From NCBI RefSeq assembly GCF_019711595.1, contig NZ_JAIGNR010000003.1, forward strand, positions 310,001 to 374,000: a stretch of 64,000 nt of DNA. Direction: 5' to 3'. The DNA comes from Qipengyuania sphaerica (GTDB lineage Bacteria; Pseudomonadota; Alphaproteobacteria; Sphingomonadales; Sphingomonadaceae). The notes under the pieces were generated by a model. That model saw only the letters and a program-made list of their open reading frames with translations. It did no database searches and was not told the origin of the DNA. Within the stretch, counting starts at the first letter, position 1, and each line of letters starts with the position of its first letter. This document shows, in pieces, positions 40,259 to 49,193 of the stretch. The position numbers and the translations under genes are program-made.

Positions 40259-41106
40259 TCCTCGATCGGCTCCGGCTCGGTCGGAGCGTTGAGCTGGTCG
40301 AGATAGCTTTGCGCGCGCTCGGCGGCAGGGGTTCCGGGGGCCACGCGCAGCACCGATTCAAAGCTCGCCCGCGCATCTTCGCCGCGGCCCGACAAGGCGG
40401 CGATAACGCCCGCTTCGAGCCCGATCTGCGGATTGCGCGGATCGAGCAGCGCGGCGCGGCGGATCTGGTCGAAGGCCTCGCCCAGCCGCTCGAGCCGGCG
40501 CGAAAGCGTTGCCGAGAGCAGCCAGGCCTCGGCATCCATCATGTCCGCTTCGCGCGCTTCGGCGAGCGCCAGCGCGGCATCGTCCTGCCTTCCGGCACGC
40601 ACCAGCACGCGCGCGAGATCGACGCGCAGGTCCGCGGCCAGTTCGTTCTGGCCCTCTGCCAGCGCCATTCCGCCGGCGCGGTCGAGCAGGGCGATGGCGC
40701 CTTCGACGTCTCCTCCACTCACCGCCGCATTGCCCGCCATGGCCGCCAGCCGGGCGGCATAGGCGACATTGACGCGCGAGGCTTCCGCGCTCGCCAGTTC
40801 GAAGGCCTGCTGGGCTTCGACCATACGCTCGAGCTTCACGAGCGCGAGGCCAAGACAATGCGCACTTTGTGCAAAATCGAGATCGGTCTCGCCGTATTCT
40901 CGCCAGCGCTGGGCCGTGTCGAGCGCGGCCTGCGGGTTCGTCGTGGTCTGGCGCAGGCATTCGGTCAGCGTGCTGCGCTGATCCACCTGCGTGCGCGCCG
41001 GGCGATCGCGCAATTCTTCGGGCACGCCGAGCGTATCGTTCGCGGCCGGATTGGGTCCGACCTGCAGGAACATCAGGGCAGCGGAAGTGAAGAGGAGGTT
41101 GGTCAA
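40255..41106 (-). CDS. Tetratricopeptide-repeat protein, probably exported
   Basis: 283 residues. A hydrophobic start (LLFTSAALMFLQVG) may be a signal sequence or anchor. Helical repeats from about 60 to 260 resemble TPRs (for example AYAARLAAMAGNAAVSGG and LGEAFDQIRRAALLDPRN). Adaptor role, partner unknown. It overlaps its neighbours on both sides by four bases. Confidence 0.7.
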   Translation of the reverse strand: MTNLLFTSAALMFLQVGPNPAANDTLGVPEELRDRPARTQVDQRSTLTECLRQTTTNPQAALDTAQRWREYGETDLDFAQSAHCLGLALVKLERMVEAQQAFELASAEASRVNVAYAARLAAMAGNAAVSGGDVEGAIALLDRAGGMALAEGQNELAADLRVDLARVLVRAGRQDDAALALAEAREADMMDAEAWLLSATLSRRLERLGEAFDQIRRAALLDPRNPQIGLEAGVIAALSGRGEDARASFESVLRVAPGTPAAERAQSYLDQLNAPTEPEPIEE

Positions 41107-41852
41107 AGCGTTTCCAGGTCTTGCAAGAGGCCGTCCACCGTCCGCAGCAGCAGGGCGATATCCTGCGGGCGCGAGAGGCGGTGGTCGCCGTCCTTGACGA
41201 AAGTCACTTGAACCGCGTCCGAACGCAGCGCGGCCGCCAGCTTCTGGCTGACAGTCCAGGGCACGTCACTGTCACGCTGGCCGTGGAGTAGGCGGACCGG
41301 CGCGTCGATGGCGATCTCGCTCCCGAGCAGGCGGTGGGCCTGACCATCGGCAAAGAAACCGGCGTGTGTCGGCGTCGGTTCGGGACCGTAGGGATTGTCC
41401 TCGAAAACCGTCTCGCCGGCAGCCATCCGGGCCTTCTGCTCGTCCGAATAGCCCCAATCGGTAAAATCGGGCGCGGCGGCGATGCCTATGATGCCCGCCA
41501 GCCGCTCGCCCAGCGCCATGCCCACCAGCAGCATCAGCCATCCGCCCATCGACGATCCGATGATTACGACATCGCCCTCGACAACCGCGTCGACCAGCGA
41601 GGCGACTTCCTCGCGCCAGCGAGACAGCGCGCCATCTGCGAAATCCCCGTCACTCTCGCCGCAGCCCGAATAGTCGAGGAGGAGGCAGGCACGCCCCTGC
41701 TCGCGCGCCCAGTCGAACAGCGCGGTCGCTTTTCCGCCCGCCATGTCGGACATGTAGCCGGGCAGGAAGACGACCGTCGGACCGGTCCCGCGAACATGGC
41801 GATAGGCTATGCGCCTGCCATCGGGCAACACGTGGTGCTTGATGTCGAACAT
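41103..41852 (-). CDS. Alpha/beta hydrolase
   Basis: 249 residues from ATG 41852; a TTG at 41888 would add 12. The nucleophile elbow GSSMGG puts the catalytic serine near residue 101, preceded by LDYSGCGESDGDF and followed by an HGQRDSDVP segment and DGDHRLSRP carrying the likely His. Serine-hydrolase for an ester or amide of unknown identity. First gene of a three-gene coupled set with the TPR and LLM genes. Confidence 0.85.
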   Translation of the reverse strand: MFDIKHHVLPDGRRIAYRHVRGTGPTVVFLPGYMSDMAGGKATALFDWAREQGRACLLLDYSGCGESDGDFADGALSRWREEVASLVDAVVEGDVVIIGSSMGGWLMLLVGMALGERLAGIIGIAAAPDFTDWGYSDEQKARMAAGETVFEDNPYGPEPTPTHAGFFADGQAHRLLGSEIAIDAPVRLLHGQRDSDVPWTVSQKLAAALRSDAVQVTFVKDGDHRLSRPQDIALLLRTVDGLLQDLETL

Positions 41853-41891
41853 GGAGGCCGGTGTCGGGGCAGGGGCGGCAGATTGCAAGCC

Positions 41892-42959
41892 CTAGAAGAA
41901 GTCGAATTCCTCGACGTCGGGGTCTTCCTCGCACATCGTCTTGAGCGCGCCGAATTCCTGCTCGGTCAGGACAGGCTCGAAGCTCTTGCCCTTGGCTGCG
42001 GCGCGATAGGCCTTGGCGCGCTCGGCAGGGTCCGGGTGGCTCGACACCCAGCCGATCACCGCATTCTCATCGCCCTCGCCATCGCCGCCGAGCCGTTCGA
42101 AGAATTTCGCCGCGCCCAGCGGAGAGATCCTGCTTTCTTCCATACGCGCACGCGAATACTCGTCAGCCTCGCGCTCGGCATCGCGCGAATAGCCCATCGC
42201 GGCGAGCCCGAACATCGTGTCGCCAACCGTCGTGTTCGCGCCCGATAGCAGGATCGAGAGGCCGAACTGCCGCAGCAATGCGGTCATCACATGGCGTTCG
42301 CGGACATGGCCAACCTCGTGGCCCAGCACGCCGGCCAGTTCCTCCGGCGTTTCGGCATCCTGCACCAGTCCGTCGAACAGCAGCACCTGCCCGCCGGGGA
42401 GCGCGACCGCATTGACCATGTCGAAATTGGCGATCCCTGCGCGCACCTGCACCTGTGACGGATCGACCGCATCGAGCAGCTTGGCGAGCGCGGCATCGCC
42501 TTCGGGCGTGGAGCAGACGCGATTGCCGAGATCGCCGATCATCGCGTCGCCGAGGTTGCGCTCCCAGCTTTGAGGGATGCGCGGACCGAGCCATTCGGGC
42601 GCGGTCATGAACAGCGTCACCGCGGCCGCGCTGGCAACCGCAAAGATCGCGGCCGCCTTGCCGAGGCCGAGCCTGTCCACCCATGCGCCGTAAGTCTGCT
42701 TCTCGGGCAGTTTCGAGGCGAGGCCGGGCGGCAGGTCGGCGGGCACGATCAGGCGGAAATCGGGCTCGCTGGCGCGGCGATAGACGATCTCGCCTCCGCG
42801 TTCCTCGCCATATTCGAGATCGTCCAGCGCCACGTCCATCGCACCGGTCCGGCCCTTCAGCGAAAGACGGCCGCCGCCATCCCACATCGCCTCGCCCTCG
42901 TGGCGAACGGCGCTATGGCCATCGTACCAGGTGGCCGATGTCTGGAACGCGCTTTCCAC
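41892..42959 (-). CDS. M48 family membrane metalloprotease
   Basis: 355 residues from GTG 42959, four bases after the DUF898 stop; the frame further upstream overlaps that gene. A membrane segment lies at about 100-122 (AAAIFAVASAAAVTLFMTA). The zinc-binding HEVGH motif follows at about 215-219, with a downstream RDAEREADEYSRARM that supplies the third ligand (E). It is probably a membrane-anchored protease facing the periplasm. The N-terminal ~90 residues look like a separate beta-rich domain. Coupled with DUF898. Confidence 0.82.
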   Translation of the reverse strand: MESAFQTSATWYDGHSAVRHEGEAMWDGGGRLSLKGRTGAMDVALDDLEYGEERGGEIVYRRASEPDFRLIVPADLPPGLASKLPEKQTYGAWVDRLGLGKAAAIFAVASAAAVTLFMTAPEWLGPRIPQSWERNLGDAMIGDLGNRVCSTPEGDAALAKLLDAVDPSQVQVRAGIANFDMVNAVALPGGQVLLFDGLVQDAETPEELAGVLGHEVGHVRERHVMTALLRQFGLSILLSGANTTVGDTMFGLAAMGYSRDAEREADEYSRARMEESRISPLGAAKFFERLGGDGEGDENAVIGWVSSHPDPAERAKAYRAAAKGKSFEPVLTEQEFGALKTMCEEDPDVEEFDFF

Positions 42960-42963
42960 TGGC

Positions 42964-44055
42964 TCAGATCGCGCCGATATCGAAGGCGTCGAGCAGGCCC
43001 TCGCCATGGCGAGCAGTCGCAGTGGTGGACTGGGTCAGTTCGTCGAGCAGGATGTCTCCGCCCGCTTCCATGTGGGTGATGAAGAACTTCCAGTGGCGGT
43101 AGCTCAGGAAGATGTATCCAAGCCCCAGCGTCAGCACCACGAGCAGGAAGTCGCCGATATAGAGCTTGATCCAGTCCATGGTGGACGCTTCGAACCCGAA
43201 ATGGAGATCCTTCCAGTGGGTCGCGCCGACAACCTCGCGGTAATATTTCGCATAGAAGGCCGCCGCGATCAGGCCGAGCGCGAAGAACCAGACGAACAGC
43301 GCGATGATGATGCCGAGGCCCATGCCTATGCCGAGCCCAGTGTCGCCGCCAAGGCCCGCGCCGATGCCACCGCCGGTCACTGCCGCGATGGCCATCGCCA
43401 CGAACAGCAGGATCGGGGCGAGATAGAACAGCAGGTAGCGCGCGAAGATATTGCCCGAATCGGCATAGGCTTCGAACGGGTAGGGCCCGAAGCTCATCTT
43501 GCTCCAGCGCTCGTTCCACAGGCTGGTCATCGACCAGGGGACCAGCAGGCCTAGCGCAAACTGGCCGACCAGCGTCTTCCACGTATAGGACCAGCCGTAT
43601 TTGAAGCCCTGGTCGTCGCTGCCGCCGCGGATGCCGCGCCAGCGCGTGCGCGACAGGCGATAGCGCAGCGCGCGGAAATAGGCGACGCCCGTGAGGTAAA
43701 GGATGCCGAAGAACAGGCCAAGGGTCGCAAGGATCGCAACGCCCTCGTACCCGCGCGCGATGAGCGCCTGCTGGACTAAGCCGAACAGCGAAATCGGGAG
43801 CACGAACAGCACCAGAACCAGCAGGAAGCCGATGAAGAGTTCCTTGCCCGTGCCCGTCCATTCGAGCCGTTCATCGACGAAGCGCGTATGCGACCAGAGG
43901 TACTTGCGCTCGCGCGTGGTCGCCCAGAAGCGATAGATGCCCAGCGTGACGATGGTCAGCAGGAGATTGGGCACGGCAATCCTGGCAAAATCCTGCCACG
44001 TGCCGTCGAAGCCGAATGCACTTTCGGCCTGCATCTGTTCATATTGTGTATTCAA
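42964..44055 (-). CDS. DUF898 (YjgN-like) membrane protein
   Basis: 363 residues from TTG 44055, behind a GGGGGG run at 5-base spacing. The N-terminal QDFARIAVPNLLLTIVTLGIYRFWATTRERKYLWSHT segment is the DUF898 hallmark, duplicated later as EVVGATHWKDLHFGF. About eight hydrophobic segments. Function unknown. Its ribosome binding site lies in a long nested inverted repeat (44056-44121), which could regulate translation. Confidence 0.85.
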   Translation of the reverse strand: MNTQYEQMQAESAFGFDGTWQDFARIAVPNLLLTIVTLGIYRFWATTRERKYLWSHTRFVDERLEWTGTGKELFIGFLLVLVLFVLPISLFGLVQQALIARGYEGVAILATLGLFFGILYLTGVAYFRALRYRLSRTRWRGIRGGSDDQGFKYGWSYTWKTLVGQFALGLLVPWSMTSLWNERWSKMSFGPYPFEAYADSGNIFARYLLFYLAPILLFVAMAIAAVTGGGIGAGLGGDTGLGIGMGLGIIIALFVWFFALGLIAAAFYAKYYREVVGATHWKDLHFGFEASTMDWIKLYIGDFLLVVLTLGLGYIFLSYRHWKFFITHMEAGGDILLDELTQSTTATARHGEGLLDAFDIGAI

Positions 44056-44121
44056 GGCGACCCCCCAGATCGAATGTCAGTGATTTCCCGTCCGGAAATG
44101 AGTTTCGATAAGGGGGTCGCC
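44056..44121 (-). promoter_or_regulatory. Nested inverted repeat hiding the DUF898 ribosome binding site
   Basis: Three nested arms: GGCGACCCCC/GGGGGTCGCC (44056-44065 and 44112-44121), ATCGAA/TTCGAT (44069-44074 and 44104-44109) and ATTTCC/GGAAAT (44083-44088 and 44094-44099). In RNA from the minus strand this folds into a long hairpin whose last arm contains the GGGGGG ribosome binding site directly before the TTG start. No T-run follows, so it is not a simple terminator of the HTH gene. Confidence 0.6.
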
Positions 44122-44140
44122 CAAGTCAAGCGGAGCGCTG

Positions 44141-44332
44141 TCAATCGCGCTCGAAAATTTCCTCTATCGGCATTTCGAACACATCGGCGATGCGGAAAGC
44201 GAGCGGGAGCGAGGGGTCGTAGCGGCCCGTCTCGATCGCGTTGACGCTCTGGCGGCTGACTTCGAGCCGGTCGGCGAGGTCCTGCTGGCTCCAGTCGCGC
44301 ATGGCGCGCAGCACCTTGAGGCGGTTCTTCAC
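44141..44332 (-). CDS. Small XRE-family (HTH) regulator
   Basis: 63 residues, one helix-turn-helix: LADRLEVSRQSVNAIETGRYDPS, then the conserved LAFRIADVFEMPIEEIFE end. This compact form is common upstream or downstream of small membrane genes. Its start overlaps the stop of the preceding membrane gene (ATGA). It probably regulates its own operon. Confidence 0.9.
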   Translation of the reverse strand: MKNRLKVLRAMRDWSQQDLADRLEVSRQSVNAIETGRYDPSLPLAFRIADVFEMPIEEIFERD

Positions 44333-44934
44333 AATGCACCCCAGCTGCCGTGCGTGATCCGATTGGAAATTGCGCCGAAAAACTGTCCGAGGAAAAAGGC
44401 GACCGCGAACCAGTAGGCCGGAATATGCGGCACGACTTCACCCGCTTCGAGGAACCCCCAGATGGTTGCCGAGGCCAAGGCGAAGCCAGTCGCTATAAGG
44501 GTCTGGCGGATGATCAGCGTGCGGATGAACTCGTCTTTCTCCTCGACGATCAGGCGCCCGATAGCCCAGAACACCCCGCAGATCGCGAGGCCCGGCATGA
44601 TCGACAGCCCGGCGCGCACGGCCAGCGAGGCTTCGCCATCGTCGAGCAGGCTGACCTGCAATGCGATGACGACGAGGTAGAGCGAGGCGAAGATGGCCAC
44701 GCGCTTGACATAAAGGCGCTGCGCCTCGCCCCTTCCGCTGCAGGCGGCCCTGCGACCGGCCGCACGCATCGTCTGGAAAAACAGCGCCGCCGGGACGATC
44801 ATCATGATCATCGTCGTCGTCGCGTTGATGGCATCGGTCAGCGCAAGCCCCATGACCGCGCCGAAGGTCCCGAAGGTCAGTCCCGCCCAGAACGGGACTG
44901 TTCGGGTGAACCCAGGCTTTTCAGTCGCGGTCAT
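44329..44934 (-). CDS. Polytopic membrane protein, unknown function
   Basis: 201 residues with five to six hydrophobic segments and a positively charged loop near 65-78 (RRAACSGRGEAQRLYVKR). No domain is recognised. It is coupled at both ends: the small membrane gene upstream and the HTH regulator downstream each overlap it by four bases. A function in membrane stress or transport cannot be told from sequence. Confidence 0.7.
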   Translation of the reverse strand: MTATEKPGFTRTVPFWAGLTFGTFGAVMGLALTDAINATTTMIMMIVPAALFFQTMRAAGRRAACSGRGEAQRLYVKRVAIFASLYLVVIALQVSLLDDGEASLAVRAGLSIMPGLAICGVFWAIGRLIVEEKDEFIRTLIIRQTLIATGFALASATIWGFLEAGEVVPHIPAYWFAVAFFLGQFFGAISNRITHGSWGAL

Positions 44935-45116
44935 GCCCGGCTCCGCTTCAGAAGATTGCAGGAGTTGCGATCACGCAACCAGGCGCCGGGGAACAGGACA
45001 AGGAGGAGAAAGGGCGCATATTGCGCCACCTCCGCAGGCACGATTTCGAATATGGAGAGCACAGCAATCCCGATCATCGCGAAGGCGAGGAGGAGGGGGG
45101 CACGATACTGTTTCAT
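44931..45116 (-). CDS. Small two-helix membrane protein
   Basis: 61 residues from ATG 45116, which has AAGGAC before it; upstream in-frame codons lack a ribosome binding site. Two hydrophobic segments (LLLAFAMIGIAVLSIF and YAPFLLLVLFPGAW) suggest a hairpin membrane protein. It is the first gene of the HTH operon. No family recognised. Confidence 0.65.
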   Translation of the reverse strand: MKQYRAPLLLAFAMIGIAVLSIFEIVPAEVAQYAPFLLLVLFPGAWLRDRNSCNLLKRSRA

Positions 45117-45278
45117 GGCAAGGGTCCTTTTCTTGATGTAAAGTGTGTTTGTCATGATTCGTCGAGCATGTCAAGCCTGCTTTCCAAAATGGCATGGACG
45201 CTTGTCGCGATGAAGTTTCCGCTTGTCACAGCTCTGCAATCGGGCGCAGGCATTGGGGTGAGAGGAGAACCCACGCCC

Positions 45279-46940
45279 ATGTCCGTCACCGAGCCACCCC
45301 AGTCGGCCAAGATTCCGCCGCTCGATCGCCGCCTGTTCCTGAAGGGCGGCGTGCTGGGTGCGGGGCTCATGGGAGCGCCGCTGGCAGCGCAAAGCACGGC
45401 GGGCGGGTTCACGCATGGCGTGGCAAGCGGGGAGCCGGGACAGGACCGTGTGCTCTTGTGGACGCGCTTTGTGCACCGGCAGGACGTGCCGCTGACATGG
45501 CAGCTCCTTTCCGCCGACGGCACACGCAGACTCGTGGCCGAGGGCGAAGTGGTCGCATCGCCAGAAAACGACTTCTGCGCCAAGGCCTGGGCCACGGGCC
45601 TCACGCCGGGCACCTGGTATTACTACCGCTTCGTATCGCCCGACGGTTCGATCTCGGACGAGGGGCGAACCAGGACGCTTCCCGAAGGCCGCACCGCGCG
45701 CTGGCGGATGGGGGTGTTCTCCTGCTCGAACATCGGGTTCGGCTGGTTCAACGCCTATGCCGCCGCTGCCAGGGCCGACGATTTCGACTGCGCCTTCCAC
45801 CTCGGCGATTACCTCTACGAATACCCTCTCGGCACCTATCCCGGCGAGAACCAGATCCAGCCCGGCCGCTGGCTCGACCCACAGACCGAAATCGTTGCGC
45901 TGGCCGACTACCGCGCCCGCTATGCCAATTATCGCAGCGATCCGGACCTTCGCCGCATCCACCAGCTCTTCCCGATGATTTCGGGCTGGGACGACCACGA
46001 GAGCACCAACGACAGCTGGGCCGGCGGTGCGCAAAACCACCAGAGCGAAACCGAAGGCGAATGGTCGGTGCGCAAGGCCGCCGCCAAGCGCGCCTATCGC
46101 GAATGGATGCCCGTATCGGACGAGGACTGGGCGACCTACGAGGTCGGCGACCTCGCCACGCTGTTCCGGCTCGAAACGCGCCTCACCGCCCGCGCCGAGC
46201 AGTTCGATTTTTCCAAGGTGCTCGCAGGGATCGACGATCCCGGACAGGCGCAGGCCGCGCTCGTGGCGTTCCGCGATGGTGCCTATACCGATCCCTCGCG
46301 CGAAATTCTCGGCTCCAGCCAGCGCGCATGGCTTTCGGCGGGGATGAAACAATCGCGCAAGGACGGCAAGCCGTGGCAGGTGCTGGTCCAGCAGGTGCTG
46401 CTCGGAAGCGTGATGACCCCGCCGGCCTTCGCCGATGCCATGCCGCCCGGAACGCCCGATTTCATCCGCCGCTACATCACGCAGGGTGCGCTTGCCGCCC
46501 GCGCCGAATTGCCGCGCAGCATGGACGCGTGGGACGGCTATCCCGCCGCCCGCGCGCGCCTGTTCAGGGATGCGCTGGAGGCCGATGCCAATATCGTCAG
46601 CCTTGCGGGCGACACGCATAATGCCTGGGCCTTCGACCTCGATCTCGCAGGCGAGCGCGTGGGCGTGGAGTTCGGCGGCACCTCGGTCACCTCGCCGGGC
46701 ATCGAGGGCGCGCTGGGCTCGATCCCTCCGGCCAATGTCGAACGCGCCATCGTGGGGACGAACAGCCAGCTGAAATGGATGGACAGCTCGCGCCGCGGCT
46801 ACATGGTCGTCGAACTCACGCCCGAGCGCGCCTCGGCCGAACATCGCTTCGTGGCGAGCGTGCGCGACAAGGGCGCGGGCGTTACCGCAACCACGACCAT
46901 TGCGACCGGCGCGAACCGGCGCATGCTCGACCTGTCTTGA
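45279..46940 (+). CDS. phoD: Alkaline phosphatase D (PhoD-like)
   Basis: 553 residues from ATG 45279, with AGGAG upstream. A twin-arginine signal (DRRLFLKGGVLGAGLMGA) points to folded export. An N-terminal beta domain (PGTWYYYRF) precedes the phosphodiesterase core with GVFSCSNIG, HLGDYLYEY, WDDHESTNDSW and SLAGDTHNAW, which carry the metal-binding residues. It should release phosphate from organic esters in the periplasm. Divergent from the small membrane operon. Confidence 0.93.
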   Translation: MSVTEPPQSAKIPPLDRRLFLKGGVLGAGLMGAPLAAQSTAGGFTHGVASGEPGQDRVLLWTRFVHRQDVPLTWQLLSADGTRRLVAEGEVVASPENDFCAKAWATGLTPGTWYYYRFVSPDGSISDEGRTRTLPEGRTARWRMGVFSCSNIGFGWFNAYAAAARADDFDCAFHLGDYLYEYPLGTYPGENQIQPGRWLDPQTEIVALADYRARYANYRSDPDLRRIHQLFPMISGWDDHESTNDSWAGGAQNHQSETEGEWSVRKAAAKRAYREWMPVSDEDWATYEVGDLATLFRLETRLTARAEQFDFSKVLAGIDDPGQAQAALVAFRDGAYTDPSREILGSSQRAWLSAGMKQSRKDGKPWQVLVQQVLLGSVMTPPAFADAMPPGTPDFIRRYITQGALAARAELPRSMDAWDGYPAARARLFRDALEADANIVSLAGDTHNAWAFDLDLAGERVGVEFGGTSVTSPGIEGALGSIPPANVERAIVGTNSQLKWMDSSRRGYMVVELTPERASAEHRFVASVRDKGAGVTATTTIATGANRRMLDLS

Positions 46941-46965
46941 GATTTTAACCCGGTGCCGCTATCTC
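46937..46965 (+). promoter_or_regulatory. Candidate promoter for the thrS leader
   Basis: TTGAGA (46937-46942), 17-base spacer, TATCTC (46960-46965). Transcription would start about 7 bases later, close to the ATG at 46973, so the leader peptide would be read from a leaderless transcript; no ribosome binding site precedes it. Boxes are only moderately good. Confidence 0.45.
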
Positions 46966-46972
46966 ACTGCCC

Positions 46973-47044
46973 ATGACGCAAGAGCGCATCACGACCACTA
47001 CCACCACCACCCCGGCTTTCCGGGGGCGGGCGGTCGCGAACTGA
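46973..47044 (+). CDS. Threonine-run leader peptide upstream of thrS
   Basis: A 23-residue ORF reading MTQERI, then seven consecutive threonine codons (46991-47011; ACG, ACC, ACT and four ACC), then PAFRGRAVAN and stop TGA. A threonine run just before a threonyl-tRNA synthetase gene is the hallmark of transcription attenuation or translational control by charged tRNA-Thr level, like the E. coli thr leader. Directly after the run comes a hairpin (47010-47025). The ORF call rests on this pattern, as there is no homology evidence. Confidence 0.7.
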   Translation: MTQERITTTTTTTPAFRGRAVAN

Positions 47045-47148
47045 CGCGACGCTCCGCCGCCCGGTTTCGGGTGGCAGGCGTTTCCTCCCGAAATCGCGAA
47101 ATTCCCTGAAACGCCGCTTCAAGCGCGTGGCCCTTTGTGTCATGGGCC
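47010..47148 (+). promoter_or_regulatory. Putative attenuator hairpins in the thrS leader
   Basis: Stems: CCCCGG-CTTT-CCGGGG (47010-47025), overlapping the last threonine codon; GTCGCG-AACTGA-CGCGAC (47033-47050), with the leader stop codon in the loop; GCCGCCCG-GTTT-CGGGTGGC (47056-47075); a wide pair GGCGTTTC/GAAACGCC (47077-47115); and GGCCC/GGGCC (47129-47148). The arms can pair alternatively (GGGCGG with CCGCCC), as in classical attenuators. No T-run follows any hairpin, so the mechanism may be translational rather than intrinsic termination. Confidence 0.5.
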
Positions 47149-47170
47149 TCGCAACGTAACGGATGAGACG

Positions 47171-49186
47171 ATGACGGAACTGCTCAAGATCAGCCTGCCC
47201 GATGGTTCGGTGCGCGAAATGGAACGCGGCAGCACGCCTGCCGATGTCGCCGCCGCGATCGGCCCCGGCCTCGCCAAGGCCGCGATCGCCGCGCGCGTGG
47301 ACGGCGAACTGCGCGACATCAACCGGCCCTTCGAGGGCGATGCAGAACTGGCGCTGGTCACAACCCGTGACGAGGAAGACGCGCTCGAACTCGCACGCCA
47401 CGATTTCGCGCATGTGCTGGCCGAAGCGGTCCAGTCGCTCTTCCCCGGCACGCAGATCACCTTCGGCCCGGCGACGGACGACGGCTTCTATTACGATGTG
47501 AAGGCGCCCGATACTCGCGAGCCGTTCAGCATGGACGACCTCCCCGCGATCGAGGAGGAGATGCGCCGCATCATCAAGGCCGACAAGCCTTTGACGCGCG
47601 AAGTCTGGAGCCGGCAGCAGCTGATCGACAAGTGGGAAGCCGAGGGCGAGGTCTTCAAGGCCGAATGGGCCAAGGAACTTCCCGAGGGCGAGGAGCTGAC
47701 GGTCTATCGCAGCGGCGAAGACTGGCTCGACATGTGCCGCGGCCCGCACCTTGCCAGCACGGGCAAGCTCGACCCGCAGGCCTTCAAGCTGATGCGTGTT
47801 GCCGGGGCATACTGGCGCGGCGACCAGAAGAATGCGCAGCTCACGCGCATTTACGGCACGGGCTGGCTCAACAAGAAGCAGCTGAACGCGCATCTCACGC
47901 GTCTGGAAGAGGCCGCCAAGCGCGACCACCGCAAGCTGGGGCGCGAAATGGATCTCTTCCACCTGCAGGAAGAGGCGCATGGCAGCGTCTTCTGGCACCC
48001 CAACGGCTATCGCATCTGGCGCGAGCTCGAAGCCTATATGCGCCGCAAGATGGACGGCGCGGGCTATCGCGAGATCAAGACGCCGCAGCTGATGGACGTG
48101 CGCCAGTGGGAGCAGTCGGGCCACTGGGGCAAATATGCCGAGAACATGTTTGCCGTGCCCGACATGGTGCCCGAAGTCGACGACAGCGGTGCGGGTGCGC
48201 ATCCCAGCGTCGCCAAGGACGCCGACTGGATGGCGATCAAGCCGATGAACTGCCCCGCGCATGTGCTGGTCTTCAAGCAGGGCATCACCTCCTATCGCGA
48301 CTTGCCGATCCGGCTGGGCGAGATGGGCTGCTGCCACCGCAACGAACCGCATGGCGCGCTTCACGGCCTCATGCGCGTGCGCCAGTTCACGCAGGACGAT
48401 GCGCATATCTTCTGCACCGAGGGCCAGGTGGTCGAGGAAGTCCGCGCCTTCTGCAAGCTGGCACAAAGCGTATACAAGGACTTCGGCTTTACCTTCGCGA
48501 TCAAGCTTGCACTGCGCCCCGAAAAGCGGCTCGGCTCCGATGCCGATTGGGACAAGGCCGAGCAGGAACTGCGCGATGCCGTCGAAGAAGCGGGCATGAT
48601 GAACGAGGAGTTCGGCTGGGAGGAACTGCCCGGCGAAGGCGCGTTCTATGCGCCCAAGCTCGAATGGCACCTCACCGATGCGATAGGCCGCACCTGGCAG
48701 GTCGGCACGATCCAGGGCGACCGCGTGCTGCCCGAACGGCTCGATGCGAGCTATATCGGCGAGGACGGCGAGAAGCACCGCCCGGTCATGCTGCACCGCG
48801 CGATCTTCGGTTCGTACGAACGCTTCATCGGCATCCTGATCGAGCATTACGCGGGCCGCATGCCCGTCTGGCTCGCCCCGACGCAGGCGGTGGTTGCGAC
48901 CATCGTTTCGGACGCGGACGATTATGCCAAGGAAGCACTCGCCAAGCTCGAAGCTGCCGGTATCCGCGTTTCAAGCGACCTTCGTAACGAGAAGATCAAC
49001 TACAAGGTGCGCGAGCACAGCCACGCCAAGGTGCCGCACTTGCTGGTGGTCGGCATGCGCGAGGCCGAGGAAGGCACGGTTGCCGTGCGCACCTTGGGCC
49101 AGCAGCACCAGAAGGTGATGCCGCTCGACGAGGCGATCGCGATGATCAAGGCCGAAGCGACCCCCCCGGACCTGCGCGAAGGCTAA
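47171..49186 (+). CDS. thrS: Threonyl-tRNA synthetase
   Basis: 671 residues from ATG 47171. N-terminal TGS domain ([14 protein letters not shown]), editing domain with the [11 protein letters not shown] zinc/His segment, class II catalytic core with motif-2 [25 protein letters not shown] and motif-3 near [15 protein letters not shown], then the anticodon-binding domain. It charges tRNA-Thr and edits Ser-tRNA-Thr. The leader described at 46973 precedes it, so it is probably regulated by threonine supply. Confidence 0.98.
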   Translation: MTELLKISLPDGSVREMERGSTPADVAAAIGPGLAKAAIAARVDGELRDINRPFEGDAELALVTTRDEEDALELARHDFAHVLAEAVQSLFPGTQITFGPATDDGFYYDVKAPDTREPFSMDDLPAIEEEMRRIIKADKPLTREVWSRQQLIDKWEAEGEVFKAEWAKELPEGEELTVYRSGEDWLDMCRGPHLASTGKLDPQAFKLMRVAGAYWRGDQKNAQLTRIYGTGWLNKKQLNAHLTRLEEAAKRDHRKLGREMDLFHLQEEAHGSVFWHPNGYRIWRELEAYMRRKMDGAGYREIKTPQLMDVRQWEQSGHWGKYAENMFAVPDMVPEVDDSGAGAHPSVAKDADWMAIKPMNCPAHVLVFKQGITSYRDLPIRLGEMGCCHRNEPHGALHGLMRVRQFTQDDAHIFCTEGQVVEEVRAFCKLAQSVYKDFGFTFAIKLALRPEKRLGSDADWDKAEQELRDAVEEAGMMNEEFGWEELPGEGAFYAPKLEWHLTDAIGRTWQVGTIQGDRVLPERLDASYIGEDGEKHRPVMLHRAIFGSYERFIGILIEHYAGRMPVWLAPTQAVVATIVSDADDYAKEALAKLEAAGIRVSSDLRNEKINYKVREHSHAKVPHLLVVGMREAEEGTVAVRTLGQQHQKVMPLDEAIAMIKAEATPPDLREG

Positions 49187-49193
49187 ACGGCTC

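Noticed and set aside
46931..47170. T-box or other known riboswitch before thrS
   Set aside because: No T-box bulge sequence or specifier loop seen; the Thr-run ORF explains the region better.
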